Part shown: positions 16,674-26,310 of the stretch, piece after piece | Layout: every line of letters starts with the position of its first letter | How positions within the stretch are numbered: position 1 is the first letter of the stretch | Source of the DNA: SIAF01 sp046152955 | GTDB lineage: Bacteria > Planctomycetota > Planctomycetia > Planctomycetales > Planctomycetaceae | Direction of reading: 5' to 3' | Assembly: GCA_046152955.1 (NCBI GenBank) | Contig: JBJXGA010000270.1 | Location: 1-64,000 of the forward strand | DNA: 64,000 nucleotides | The notes under the pieces: generated by a model | Databases searched by the model: none | The model's input: the letters and a program-made list of their open reading frames with translations, nothing else | Told to the model about the DNA's origin: nothing | Translations under genes and position numbers: made by a program

Positions 16674-17710
16674 TGTGGCGCCGGTTCGTTTCGCAACTGA
16701 TCGATGAAATCGCGGCGAACGTCGTGTTGCACGGATTCCTGCGACACCACCACTTGCCCCCCTGTCGCGGACCAGGCCCGGAGCGACTGCCGCAACTTTT
16801 CTCCGGCCAGTTGTCGGAGTTCTTTTTGCCACCTCCCGACCCGGTGGATTGGACGTCGCAGCGCTCGCTTGTCGAAGAGCGGGCCGATCGGGCGGTGTGG
16901 GACTGGCAGTTTGCCAGCGAGACCTCCTCAGGCTGGCGCGAATGCGATGTGGTCTGGTGTCGCCACTGGGAGTCGCGATCGGGGAACAACCCGCTGACGA
17001 TTGTGGGAGTGGATGGGATCGTGCAATTGGGATGTCGCTGGTTTCGCCGACTGGCGGAACGGCTGGTGCCCCAGGGGATCGACGTGGTCATGATGGACGT
17101 GCCGGGGAATTTCCGCCGCACTCCCGCCGGTTACCGTCCGGGACAACTCATTCTGGGGGGAGACTTGGCGCACCAGTTGTCGCTGGCACGGCAAGCGGCG
17201 CGCGACCTGTGGCGGGTGATCGTCAGTTTGCAGCAATCGGGCCGACGCGTGGGCCTGGTGGGGGTCAGCTATGGCGGCTGGTTGGCGTCGCTGGCGTCGC
17301 TGCTGGCGTCCGACTTGGAGTTCCTGATTGCGCTTGTCCCTCCCGTCGATTTTGCCCGCATGTTGCAAAAGTCCACCACCATCGTCCGCGCCCTGCGAGG
17401 GGGGCTGGGACACGAGCCGATCGATCCCGTAGAACTGGAGCGGCTGGTCCGTCCGGTCGTACCGGCCTGCTGGCAGCCGAGGCTCGCCGGTTCGCGAATC
17501 ATCCTGCACGCCGCGCACTTCGACCGCTTCGTCCCGTGCCATGGCGTCGAGTCACTGGCACGCACCTGGAACACCCGGCTCGTCATGCACGAGGATGGGC
17601 ATTATCGGCTGACGATTTCACCCCAGATCATCGAACAAGTGGCTCGCGAAGTCGGGGAGATCGTCGCCCAGAACCCTTCATCGTTTGGGAATCGGATTCC
17701 TCAGTGGTGA
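16673..17710 (+). CDS. Alpha/beta hydrolase family protein
   Basis: A 345-residue protein with an alpha/beta-hydrolase core: a nucleophile elbow GVSYGG (GxSxG), a hydrophobic strand before it, an acidic region (HAAHFDRFVP) and a late His in HEDGHYRL that could complete the triad. No signal peptide. The ATG at 16673 overlaps the ispH stop by one base. Planctomycete genomes often carry this protein, but its substrate is unknown to me. Coupling to ispH does not by itself imply an isoprenoid role. Confidence 0.65.
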   Translation: MWRRFVSQLIDEIAANVVLHGFLRHHHLPPCRGPGPERLPQLFSGQLSEFFLPPPDPVDWTSQRSLVEERADRAVWDWQFASETSSGWRECDVVWCRHWESRSGNNPLTIVGVDGIVQLGCRWFRRLAERLVPQGIDVVMMDVPGNFRRTPAGYRPGQLILGGDLAHQLSLARQAARDLWRVIVSLQQSGRRVGLVGVSYGGWLASLASLLASDLEFLIALVPPVDFARMLQKSTTIVRALRGGLGHEPIDPVELERLVRPVVPACWQPRLAGSRIILHAAHFDRFVPCHGVESLARTWNTRLVMHEDGHYRLTISPQIIEQVAREVGEIVAQNPSSFGNRIPQW

Positions 17711-17857
17711 ACTTTCCCATTAGCGATGTAAGGACGATTGTGGTTCCCGTTCCTGCCGCTCAATCGGGGGCTAACAGACCGTAAATGCGGCAATCACTCA
17801 GAACAGTATGGGATCTGGCCTGCACAAACGCCTCTCGTTGGACTGGAATTTTCTCAA

Positions 17858-18201
17858 TCAGTCTGAACGAGCGTCGAGTCTCGTCAGCAGTTGCTCGATC
17901 TGGTCCTGAACGCGGCGGTTTTGATGGACGATGAGGAGGCCCGGCGCATCGCCATTGGCGTTGGCAAGAAGCACCGATAGAAACTCCCCCAGCCGATCGT
18001 GCCCCTCTGGCGATTGCTTGACCACCAGGCGAACTGTCTCCACAGGACGCTCCAAAACAACGGCAACTCCGCTGCAATGACGATGCGGAGCGGGGAGCGG
18101 TTGGCTCCACGGATCACCTGGACTGGGGGCACGACGGGATCGGCATCCTTCAGCGGAGTGCGAACGGCTCTGCCTCCGGCACGGTTCTTTTGCGAACACA
18201 T
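17858..18201 (-). pseudogene. Small protein gene with apparent one-base deletion
   Basis: The start is well supported: GGGAG lies about eight bases before the ATG at 18199-18201. The first 47 codons read as a normal protein (MCSQKNRAGGRAVRTPLKDA...IVIAAEL). The frame then becomes implausible near 18065, while the -1 frame continues convincingly (VVLERPVETVRLVVKQSPEG ... LLTRLDARSD) to the stop at 17858. Joining the two gives about 114 residues. The signal could be a genuine pseudogene, a sequencing deletion in GTTGTTTTGG, or recoding. Family unknown. It lies 39 bases after the carbonic-anhydrase-like gene and could be cotranscribed. Confidence 0.45.
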
Positions 18202-18240
18202 GGATAATCTCCCGACGATGACGCCTGCCTTGGGGCATGG

Positions 18241-18969
18241 TCATTCGACCGTGGCGTCGATCGCTGGATTATCCAAATCGACAGGAACTCCTGCAACTGC
18301 CGCGTCTTGCGGGAACGCCGCGCGGTGAGCGACACTGTTGTTGACGTAGTGGCGGTACGTCTCGGCGAGTCGCTCGCGCTGGAGGGGGGTCAATTCCTTA
18401 ATCTGCCGGGCGGGGCAACCGGCCCACAGGGTGTGCGGGGGGACGTGAGTCCCTTCCAACACGACGGCGCCGGCGGCGATCAGCGCCCCCTCCCCCACCA
18501 CGCACCGGCTGAGGACCGAGGCGCCGATGCCGATCAGAGCGCCGTCTCCCACGGTCGAGCCGTGGACAATCGCGCGGTGTCCGAGTGTTACCCGATTGCC
18601 AAGAATGCAGGGATACCCCCCATGTTCCACGTGCAGGATCGAACCATCCTGGATGTTGGTTTCCTCGCCGACCTCGATCCATTCCTGATCGCCGCGCAGG
18701 ACGCAGCCGAACCAGATCGAGCAGTGCGCCTTCAACCGAACGCGGCCATAGACCACGGCCCCCGGCGCGACCCAGGCGGTGGGATGAATGTCGGGCTGGA
18801 CATGGAGCGCGTCCCAATCCCAGTGCGCCTGCGGGTAGGGAACCGGCGGCGGGGGCGGGAGCGGATCAACGCGCCGCAGCCAGCCCGCGATGTGCGAGGC
18901 GGGCGCTGGTTCATCAGCAATCGGAGGTGGGATGCGCGAATCGCCAGGATGCGGAGCGGGTGACGTCAT
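18241..18969 (-). CDS. Gamma-class carbonic anhydrase-like hexapeptide protein
   Basis: A 242-residue left-handed beta-helix protein. After a Pro-rich N-terminal extension (residues 1-55) come the hexapeptide repeats. Three His residues at 113, 131 and 136 (ILHVEHGG and GHRAIVHG) match the zinc ligands of the gamma-carbonic anhydrase/YrdA family, which trimerises with the metal at subunit interfaces. ATG at 18967-18969; a TTG 14 codons upstream is possible. Activity varies in this family, so carbonic anhydrase function is plausible but not certain. It precedes the frameshifted small gene on the same strand. Confidence 0.8.
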   Translation of the reverse strand: MTSPAPHPGDSRIPPPIADEPAPASHIAGWLRRVDPLPPPPPVPYPQAHWDWDALHVQPDIHPTAWVAPGAVVYGRVRLKAHCSIWFGCVLRGDQEWIEVGEETNIQDGSILHVEHGGYPCILGNRVTLGHRAIVHGSTVGDGALIGIGASVLSRCVVGEGALIAAGAVVLEGTHVPPHTLWAGCPARQIKELTPLQRERLAETYRHYVNNSVAHRAAFPQDAAVAGVPVDLDNPAIDATVE

Positions 18970-19026
18970 GGTGCGTGCCGAGGCTGCGAGTCCACCAGGG
19001 GGTTGCGACAAAACCGCGCCGACCGC

Positions 19027-22000
19027 TTACGACAACAGCAATTCCAGGTCTTCCGCGGTCAAGTCGGAAATCAGGTTGTTGTCGGCCTGCAGGATGGCGT
19101 CGGCGAGCTGCTTCTTCTTGTTCTGCAAGTCGGCGATTTTTTCTTCGACCGTGTTGCGGCAAATCAGCCGATAAGCGAAGACCTGGCGGGTTTGACCGAT
19201 GCGGTGAGCCCGATCGATGGCCTGCAGCTCGACCGCCGGGTTCCACCAGGGATCGAGCAGAAACACATAGTCGGCGGCAGTCAGGTTCAATCCCAGCCCC
19301 CCGGCCTTGAGACTGATCAGAAACACGCCGCAGGCGGGATCGGTCTGAAAGCGGGCAATATGGTCTTTGCGATTCCGCGTCTGGCCGTCGAGGTATTCGT
19401 ACACAATCCCCTTCTGATCGAGGTAGCGTTTGACGATCGCCAGGTAACTGGTGAATTGCGAAAAGACCAGCGCTTTGTGCCCTTCTTCGAGCAGGTCCGA
19501 CAGATGCAGTCCCAGAACGTCGAGCTTAGCGCACGGTTCGTCGATGTATTTTTCGTCCAGCAGCGCGGGATGGCAGGCGGCCTGACGCAGTCGCAACAGC
19601 GCCTCGAGGACGTGAATCTTGGAGCGGGCCAACCCCTGCTTCTTGACCAGCCCCAGCAGCGCCGCGCGATAGTGCTCGCGGAGTTCGTCGTACAACTGTT
19701 GCTGCTGCTTGCCCATCTGACAGTGGATCGTCTGTTCGAGTTTATCAGGCAACTCGCGGGCCACTTCGCGCTTCGTCCGCCGGAGGATGAAAGGGCGGAG
19801 CGCTTGAGAGAGCAGCTTGCGCGATTCTTCGTCCCCCCCCTCAGAGGTGTGCAGCTTGAAGATCGACGCTCGCCCGAGCATTCCGGGATTGAGGAACTCG
19901 AAAATCGACCACAGGTCGCGAAGATGGTTTTCGATCGGCGTGCCGGTGAGCGCCACGCGGAATTCGCTGGAGAGCAGTCGCGTCGCTTTGGCCACCTGCG
20001 ATGAGGGATTCTTGATCGCCTGCGCCTCGTCGAGCACCACATAATCGAATTTGATTTCCTTCAACTGGAGGATATCGCGGCGGACCGTTCCATAGGTGGT
20101 GAGCACGACGTGGGCGCGAGGGAGTTTTTTTCGGAGGCTGGCGCGCTGCAGGCCGGTGTATTCGATCACCTGCAAAGCGGGAGTAAACTTCTCGCACTCC
20201 TGATGCCAGTTGAAGATCAGCGACTTGGGAACGACGATCAGGGCCGGACGCTGCAATTCCCCGCGGTGGAAGCGGTCCTGGAGCATTGCCAGGAACTGGA
20301 TCGTTTTCCCCAGCCCCATGTCGTCCGCCAGGCAGCCTCCAAACCGGAATTCGTTGAGGAACCGCAACCAGCCGACCCCCGCTTTCTGATAGGGGCGCAG
20401 TTCGCCGGCAAAGCCCTGCGGCTCGTCATGCACCTCGATGCCCGAGAATTCCCGTACGCGGCGGCGCAGGTCGTCGAACGAGGCGTCGTAGGTCACCATT
20501 TCCTGGGCGGCCAGGAGCGCGTCGAGCAATCCGACCTGCGTTCGCGAAAACCGCACATGGTCATCTTCGGAGATGCCCAGCCCCGACAGGAGGCCGTAGT
20601 TCCGCATCCATTCCTCGGGCAGGATCCCCAGCGAACCGTCATCGAGGCGAACAGTGCAGTCTCCACGAGCCAGAGCCGACAACAACTCGGGAAAGGGAAT
20701 GCTGTGTCCTTCAAAATCGACCCGCGCGTGCAATTCGAACCAGTCGATTCCCGATTTGATCTCAAAGTTCAAGGGGGCCGGCTGATGCACCTGTTTGCCG
20801 TCGGCGTGAATCTGCCACCCCTGCGCGATCAACCCGCGAACCACTTGTCCCAGCGCCTTGGCGGGAATCTCGACGTCGTGCCGACCCTGAAACGTATTCA
20901 CCAGCCGTCGGGCGCCCAGACGTTCCAGGTCCAACCAGGCCCCCTCTTCGTGCGGCCGGTCCCGCAACAGGCAGCGTCCCTGGTCGCGCTGGACGATTGC
21001 TCCCTGGGGGCTCGAACTGCGGATCAGCGTTCCCCCGTATTCGAAACCGACCTCTCCGGTCAGCCGTTCGTGCTGCCAGCGCACTCCGCGCGGCGTGTAG
21101 AGCGTCAGATGCGACTGCGGTGGAACCGTGACTTCCTCCAGCCGCAACTCGGGAGGGAGTTCCAGTCGTGGGAGGCGCGGCATGTCCAACAGCCGGTCGA
21201 TCAATTCCGGCCCATCGCCGCGCGGAATGGCGACCGCTCGCTCGGCGCGGAGCATCTCGACCCATCCGAAAGTTCCAAAGTCGTGCAGCCGCGCCACCTT
21301 GTGATGCGCGAACACAAACCCCCCCGGAACCAGCAACGCCGCGTCAGCCAGTTCGAGCTGTTCCTCTCCGCGGCGCAAGGCGCCCGTCAGGTTCCAATCG
21401 TCGCGGACTTCGTCGGCCGCCACCTGTATGCACAGTTCCCAGGGAGGACCGTCGTCCCATTCGATGGGACGGACGCGGTCCCCCGCTTCGGCCAGAAGGA
21501 TGGTGCGACGCGTGGCGCACAGGAGCGGCAGGAGGACTTCGGCCAGGCTGCACGAGACGTGATAACGATGCGCGGTCCCGCCCCCTTCCACCGGGGCCCC
21601 CGGCCAGCCCGTCCGCTCCGGCGCGCCTCCCGCCAGATACGCCAGAATTCGCCGATCGTCATCGAGCTCGATGTCATCGAGCTGCCCTGGACGGAGCTTA
21701 AGCGGCTTGCGTTTGCCCCATTGGCCATTCGAGCGGCGCTGCCGCTGCGACGTTTGAATCACCAGCAGATTCCGCTCGCGGCTCTGCGACTCGTCGATTT
21801 CGTAGAAAATCTCGCGTTCGCGCGCCGCGGCCTGGGCGCCGGTCGACTCGATGTGCAGCGACTCACTAAGTTTCTGGAGCCGCGCCTGCCACCCGGTCAA
21901 GGGGATTTCGGCGAGATGACTGGGGACTGCGGAACGAATTCGCGGCGGCGGATCGTACACGTCGCGGCCGGAATCGGCTTCCCAATAATCATCAAAGGGA

Positions 22001-22332
22001 GTCGCGGAGGGAGGCTCGGACGCAAACGGTGGAATCTGGCCGGCCTTGGCGATTCCCGCCACCAGGCCGCCGGCGTCAACCGCCAGGATCGTCGCCCACA
22101 GGTGTTTGCAGGGGGCTGCCGGACGGTCCGACTGCGAACAGGAGCAGTACATCCGCAACTCGGTCCCCTCGCGGGCCAGTTGCGTCTCGTAGTCGACACC
22201 ATCCTGCACAACGGCAAAGACGTTTTGCGGAGTGACGCGGGTGAGAGAGACTCGTTCCGACTTGAGGTACGCGGCTCCGCGAAAGCGAATATCGCCGCGA
22301 AATAGCCCCTCGAACACCTGCGCCAGCGTCAT
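19027..22332 (-). CDS. SNF2/Rad54-family helicase with N-terminal SWIM zinc finger
   Basis: A 1101-residue DNA-translocating ATPase. The N-terminal SWIM finger is visible as C63, C65, C75 and H77 (CSCSQSDRPAAPCKH). A long middle region leads to the SNF2 ATPase core, which has motif I DDMGLGKTIQ, motif II DEAQ, LTGTPIENHL and, in the second RecA lobe, VFSQFTSYL, SLKAGGLGLNLTAA and HRIGQTR. Such bacterial SWI2/SNF2 proteins of the HepA/'DEAD/DEAH helicase' group remodel DNA- or RNA polymerase-bound complexes. The ATG at 22330-22332 is the first in frame. The next upstream reverse-strand gene is csrA, over 400 bases away, so it is probably transcribed alone. Confidence 0.9.
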   Translation of the reverse strand: MTLAQVFEGLFRGDIRFRGAAYLKSERVSLTRVTPQNVFAVVQDGVDYETQLAREGTELRMYCSCSQSDRPAAPCKHLWATILAVDAGGLVAGIAKAGQIPPFASEPPSATPFDDYWEADSGRDVYDPPPRIRSAVPSHLAEIPLTGWQARLQKLSESLHIESTGAQAAAREREIFYEIDESQSRERNLLVIQTSQRQRRSNGQWGKRKPLKLRPGQLDDIELDDDRRILAYLAGGAPERTGWPGAPVEGGGTAHRYHVSCSLAEVLLPLLCATRRTILLAEAGDRVRPIEWDDGPPWELCIQVAADEVRDDWNLTGALRRGEEQLELADAALLVPGGFVFAHHKVARLHDFGTFGWVEMLRAERAVAIPRGDGPELIDRLLDMPRLPRLELPPELRLEEVTVPPQSHLTLYTPRGVRWQHERLTGEVGFEYGGTLIRSSSPQGAIVQRDQGRCLLRDRPHEEGAWLDLERLGARRLVNTFQGRHDVEIPAKALGQVVRGLIAQGWQIHADGKQVHQPAPLNFEIKSGIDWFELHARVDFEGHSIPFPELLSALARGDCTVRLDDGSLGILPEEWMRNYGLLSGLGISEDDHVRFSRTQVGLLDALLAAQEMVTYDASFDDLRRRVREFSGIEVHDEPQGFAGELRPYQKAGVGWLRFLNEFRFGGCLADDMGLGKTIQFLAMLQDRFHRGELQRPALIVVPKSLIFNWHQECEKFTPALQVIEYTGLQRASLRKKLPRAHVVLTTYGTVRRDILQLKEIKFDYVVLDEAQAIKNPSSQVAKATRLLSSEFRVALTGTPIENHLRDLWSIFEFLNPGMLGRASIFKLHTSEGGDEESRKLLSQALRPFILRRTKREVARELPDKLEQTIHCQMGKQQQQLYDELREHYRAALLGLVKKQGLARSKIHVLEALLRLRQAACHPALLDEKYIDEPCAKLDVLGLHLSDLLEEGHKALVFSQFTSYLAIVKRYLDQKGIVYEYLDGQTRNRKDHIARFQTDPACGVFLISLKAGGLGLNLTAADYVFLLDPWWNPAVELQAIDRAHRIGQTRQVFAYRLICRNTVEEKIADLQNKKKQLADAILQADNNLISDLTAEDLELLLS

Positions 22333-22769
22333 GAACAGACCGATCCGTCCTGCGTCCTATATGTCCGCCGACGAAGTGGAGAATGAATCATTCCCGCAGA
22401 TCGGAGAATGCGATCATTTCGTCGGAAACGGGGGATTATAGGGAGGTTGCCACAGATATTCTACCGTCCGGTCCGAGTCTGGCGGTTTGTTCCTGGGGGG
22501 TTGCGCGAAAGTCATTCGATCGCAGCGTGCCAAGGAGCTGGTGTTTGTCGAAACGCACAGCCTGGCACCAGGCCACCCAGAAAAAGGCCATACTACAGGA
22601 GATCACCAATGGGCGCGGCAGGCAACGTCCGCACAAGAACGTCCGGAGAACCAGACAGACCGCGAGCGCACCGGGCGAACGCGAGCCAAATTCCATCGCG
22701 TGCGACAGTCTCCTCAAGTCAGCCTGAAAGGAAGAATTTCGAACACCCCATCAACCGGCGATCCGCAGA
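22333..22769. other. Intergenic region between csrA and the helicase gene
   Basis: A 437-base stretch upstream of the helicase gene and downstream of csrA. None of its open frames has a convincing ribosome binding site or protein-like composition. It presumably contains the helicase promoter. I see no terminator with a T-run after csrA. Confidence 0.4.
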
Positions 22770-22976
22770 TCACGCTTCAGCAGGCGAGACTTTTGGTGGC
22801 TCCAGTCTCGCCTGTTCGGTGTGAATGGCGGCATGCACCTCACTGCGGTGGACGGGAACCTCTTTGGGCGCCTCAATCCCCAGGCGCACTTTGTCCCCCT
22901 TGATTTCCACCACCGTGACGACAATCGTATCGTCAATGATGATGCTCTCGTTCTTCTTACGCGAAAGAACTAACAT
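22770..22976 (-). CDS. csrA: Carbon storage regulator CsrA
   Basis: A 68-residue RNA-binding translational regulator. The N-terminus MLVLSRKKNESIIIDDTIVVTVVEIKGDKVRLGIEAP is canonical, including the GxxxRxGIxAP-like strand and the invariant VHRxEV (VPVHRSEV). It forms a dimer that binds GGA motifs in mRNA leaders. GGAGAGAG lies upstream of the ATG. The last codons contain a perfect 11-base inverted repeat (22781-22791 with 22804-22814). No flagellar genes or fliW are adjacent, although csrA often sits beside them. Confidence 0.95.
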   Translation of the reverse strand: MLVLSRKKNESIIIDDTIVVTVVEIKGDKVRLGIEAPKEVPVHRSEVHAAIHTEQARLEPPKVSPAEA

Positions 22977-23460
22977 TGCCTACTGCTCTCTCCAACGGCA
23001 TCAAGAACTCCGCGCTCTAAAGCACAGGAAGCAACCCACGTTGCAGTCGTTCAGCGACTCAACAGTTCCCAAGCGTCTCACGGAATTCTTCAAGGCGTAG
23101 TGGAAACCACTACTTCATAAGATTTTAGATCACGAAATCCAGGGGGTCAAGGGGATGCGCGGCTGAAATCAGCGGGGCTGCATCGGACGACGCTCCTCAG
23201 ACGCTGCTACAACCGGATCCGTTCCTTCCGGTTGAGTTCTGGCAATTTCCACGCAACTTGTTCCTGAACAACAAGTTGCAACATGCGATCGGCTCCCGCA
23301 TCCGACTCAGATATGCCAGTCTGCGCATTCTTGCCAAACCACCAAATGTTTTCGCCGAGAATTTCCTTCGCTCGGCTGCTTGCTCTCTGCAATCGATGGC
23401 AGTCCCCCGCCCGGGATTGGCGACGGACCTCTCCACCCATTTCTTGGAGACAATCCAAGG
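22977..23460 (-). promoter_or_regulatory. Long leader or intergenic region upstream of csrA, with inverted repeat
   Basis: These 484 bases between lptB and csrA carry no supported gene. At 23253-23262 and 23270-23279 is a perfect 10-base inverted repeat, GCAACTTGTT and AACAAGTTGC, separated by seven bases. It lacks a T-run, so an operator or an RNA structural element is as likely as a terminator after lptB. Confidence 0.35.
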
Positions 23461-24234
23461 TCATGCCGCATAGGGGGGGGCTTCCCCCGGACCACTGATC
23501 ATGTCCCCGGTGTGGTAGCTGCGTTTGCCGAAATACGCGCGCTGCGCCCCCTCGTTGTTCAACACCGTCTCCGAATCTCCGGAAACGAGCACCCGCCCGG
23601 CGCAGATAATGTAGTTCCGGTCGGTGATCGTCAGCGTTTCCATTTCGCGGTGATCGGTGAGCAGGATCGCAATCCCGCTGTTCCTGAGACCGCGAATGAT
23701 CTCCTGAATCCCCTGAATCGTCACGGGGTCGATCCCGGTGAACGGTTCGTCGAGCAGAATCAGCTTGGGCTGGCTCGCCAGACAGCGGGCGATCTCCAAT
23801 CGCCGCCGCTCACCTCCCGAGAGAGTCGAGGCGATCGCTCTGGATAACTTCGACAGCCCGAATTGCTCCAACAGGGCGGCGGTGGTGCGTCGGCGTTCCT
23901 GTCGCCCCACGTGGAGCATCTCCAGGATCGCCAGGATATTCTCCTCGACCGACAGTTTGACAAAGACGCTCGATTCCTGTGCCAGATAGCCCATGCCGCG
24001 GCGAGCCCGTTTGTACATCGGCCAGTCGGTGACGTCGGTCCCATCCAGAAGGACCTGTCCGGCGGTGGGAGCGATCATCCCGCAGGTCATGCGAAACGAG
24101 GTGGTCTTACCCGCGCCATTCGGGCCCAGCAAACCAACAATCTCCCCCTGCTCAACGTGAAAACCGACGTCATTCACGACGGTCCGCCCGCCGTATACTT
24201 TTTTCAAACCGACGCACTGTAAACGGGGTGGCAT
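23461..24234 (-). CDS. lptB: Lipopolysaccharide export ABC transporter ATP-binding protein
   Basis: A 257-residue ABC ATPase of the LptB type, which powers LPS transport to the outer membrane with LptFGC. Motifs are complete: Walker A GPNGAGKTT, Q-loop YLAQESSVF, signature LSGGERRRLEIAR, Walker B LILLDEPFTGIDP and H-loop TDHR. The 'YLAQE.SVF.KLSVEENI' stretch is a good LptB marker. The ATG at 24232-24234 has AGGAGG seven bases upstream; a longer N-terminal reading has no such site. It is downstream of the two signal peptidase genes on the same strand. Confidence 0.9.
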   Translation of the reverse strand: MPPRLQCVGLKKVYGGRTVVNDVGFHVEQGEIVGLLGPNGAGKTTSFRMTCGMIAPTAGQVLLDGTDVTDWPMYKRARRGMGYLAQESSVFVKLSVEENILAILEMLHVGRQERRRTTAALLEQFGLSKLSRAIASTLSGGERRRLEIARCLASQPKLILLDEPFTGIDPVTIQGIQEIIRGLRNSGIAILLTDHREMETLTITDRNYIICAGRVLVSGDSETVLNNEGAQRAYFGKRSYHTGDMISGPGEAPPYAA

Positions 24235-24389
24235 GCCGGATCCTCCTTGATCGGGTGCGGTGGAATCGGGTCTTTCATTCAGCGTCAGGAGTCCGCGCCG
24301 TCTTCGCCGATGGGCCATTGCCATTGGGAGAGACCGTCGGCGCCATTGGGAGAAACCGTCGGCGGAGTCAAGTCATGGAATTCTGGAAC

Positions 24390-26192
24390 TCATCGGATGC
24401 GCTGCATCCGGCCCACTTGCGGGTAGAACGGAGCGCTCATTTTAGGAATCGGAACGTCCTCTTCATCGGCGTCTTTCAGCCGTTCATGATATTTGCCCAG
24501 AGCGAAACCGCGCCCGTCATTGAGAAACGGCACGCCATGCGGCCAGTAGATGAAGAAGGCGCGGCCGATCAACAGTCGCCGCGGAACGGCGAATGACTGA
24601 TTCCACAGGCGGCTGTCGTTGCTCCGCGGGCTATTGTCCCCGAGCATCAGGAACTGGTCTTCCTGATCGTCGTCGGAATCGAGCAGGCGATACGGATGCG
24701 CCCGATCCCCCCGGCCATTCATCGGTTGCTCATCCAGATAAAACACATCGCGCTCGATCTTCAGATGCGACACGCGCAGCCGGGCGCCGATGGCGGCGAT
24801 TCCCACGGGCGAACGATCGGCCTCGGTCGGGTCGACCGGTTGGCGAGGGGGCTCGTACTTGGAGTTCTCTTCGAATTCCAGGGTTTTGACCAGCGTCCCC
24901 CCGACCCAGACGCAGAGCCGATCGTCGACGTTGGCAAAGCAGACTTCGGACTTCCCCCCCGACTTGAGTTGGGTGTCAAACGGTTCGCCAGCCGGCGGAA
25001 ACGGCTCGTCGTCCTGTCCTTGCTCAGTCCGATAGGTCAATTGGCCCCGCCCGGTGGCCAAATCGAACTGGCAGCGATACCGCCGGTCCCCTTCGACCAA
25101 TTCCAGCAGCAACGTTCCCTGCGGCGAGAGCACTTCCACCGTGGTGGTGAGCGTCAAATCTCCGACCCAATGCGTCCCATATTCGTTGGGTTTGAGCGCC
25201 GCCCCGCGCCCCCGCGCGTCCTGCACCGAAATGCGGGCGTTGTAGGCGTAATAGTCCAAGATTTCCTGCGGTTGAGGTGGCTGTCTGATCTGCGGCTTCG
25301 CTCCGCGCGGCGGATCTTTGATTGCTTCCCAGTCGGAGGCGTGCGGCACATAGTGCGTGTAGCGGAGCCACGCTTCCCGCTCGGGATCGTCGGGAGAGGG
25401 ATCGATGCGAAAAGCGCGCGCCGCGGGATCGGGGGACCAGGCCGAGTCCCCTTGCGGCGACCACGCTTCGGGCCATCCCGCCTCCAGCAGGCGCGTCGCG
25501 GGATGGTCGTTGTCATGCACCAGCATCTGCAACAACCGCTGTTTATCGGGGGGCTTGCGGGCGGTGCGGTACACGCCAAGAGAATCTAAAGGACGCACCT
25601 TGACGTCCCCCCCTTCGAGTCGCACCTCTTCTCCAGGCAACCCGATCAGCCGCTTGATGTAGTTGGTCTTGGCTCCTTCAGGAAACTTGAAGACGACGAC
25701 GTCAAACCGTTCGGGGTTGCCGAACTCGTAGGGGAATTTGTTGACCAGAATCCGGTCGCCAGCGAAAATCTCGCGGTCGAGCAGGTTGTTCGGAAACCGG
25801 CAGTTGGCATTGGCGCAGATGCCGAATTTCGATCGATTATGGGAGACGATGTAACCTTCGCGGACTTCCGGATCATTCGAGGTGCCGGTGCTGGCGCCGA
25901 CGGCGAACCGCGTCCCGCACTCTTCGCAATAAATATCGCGGTGTTGCCCAAACAGTGTGGGAGCCATCGATCCGGTCGGAATCACGAACGCTTCCGCTTC
26001 AAACGTCCGAAATAGGAACGCCAGGACGAACGCCACAACGACCGACTCCACCGTTTCGCGCCAGCTATCAACGCGCGGAGGAGCAGGGGGCTTTGGCGCC
26101 CCGGAAGATGCCGACCCTGACGGACCGCGGGGCGAGGGCTCTGCCGGAGCATCGGGTTTGGAATTTCGGGAGCGCGTGTTCGTTTCAGCCAT
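24390..26192 (-). CDS. Signal peptidase I with large insertion between catalytic boxes
   Basis: A 600-residue type I signal peptidase, about twice the normal length. A transmembrane segment (about residues 48-64) precedes the catalytic Ser75 (PTGSMAPT). The general-base Lys180 is in KRLIGLPGE, and the conserved GDNSPRSNDSR box comes late. Between Ser and Lys is a four-Cys, zinc-ribbon-like insert (C89, C92, C126, C131). Between the Lys box and the GDNSP box lie over 300 extra residues, rich in beta strands and resembling a laminin-G/concanavalin sandwich (VDDRLCVWVGGTLVKTLEF). It cleaves signal peptides at the membrane; the insert probably adds substrate or wall binding. Confidence 0.85.
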   Translation of the reverse strand: MAETNTRSRNSKPDAPAEPSPRGPSGSASSGAPKPPAPPRVDSWRETVESVVVAFVLAFLFRTFEAEAFVIPTGSMAPTLFGQHRDIYCEECGTRFAVGASTGTSNDPEVREGYIVSHNRSKFGICANANCRFPNNLLDREIFAGDRILVNKFPYEFGNPERFDVVVFKFPEGAKTNYIKRLIGLPGEEVRLEGGDVKVRPLDSLGVYRTARKPPDKQRLLQMLVHDNDHPATRLLEAGWPEAWSPQGDSAWSPDPAARAFRIDPSPDDPEREAWLRYTHYVPHASDWEAIKDPPRGAKPQIRQPPQPQEILDYYAYNARISVQDARGRGAALKPNEYGTHWVGDLTLTTTVEVLSPQGTLLLELVEGDRRYRCQFDLATGRGQLTYRTEQGQDDEPFPPAGEPFDTQLKSGGKSEVCFANVDDRLCVWVGGTLVKTLEFEENSKYEPPRQPVDPTEADRSPVGIAAIGARLRVSHLKIERDVFYLDEQPMNGRGDRAHPYRLLDSDDDQEDQFLMLGDNSPRSNDSRLWNQSFAVPRRLLIGRAFFIYWPHGVPFLNDGRGFALGKYHERLKDADEEDVPIPKMSAPFYPQVGRMQRIR

Positions 26193-26235
26193 GGGACATC
26201 AGGGAACGCTCGGCAATTTGAGGGACTCGCGGTCG

Positions 26236-26275
26236 CGATAATGACACGGAGTCAACGATAATGACACGGAGTCAA
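26236..26275. repeat. Tandem duplication of a 20-base unit
   Basis: Two perfect adjacent copies of CGATAATGACACGGAGTCAA (26236-26255 and 26256-26275) lie in the 118-base gap between the two signal peptidase genes. This could be a recent slippage product or a paired operator. Its place just upstream of the downstream peptidase gene makes a regulatory effect possible. Confidence 0.8.
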
Positions 26276-26310
26276 CGGGCCATGAAACCGGTTGGATCAG
26301 TCGGTTCGGA

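Noticed and set aside
26236..26275. attachment site or IS target duplication
   Set aside because: The two copies are directly adjacent with nothing between them, so no inserted element is implied.
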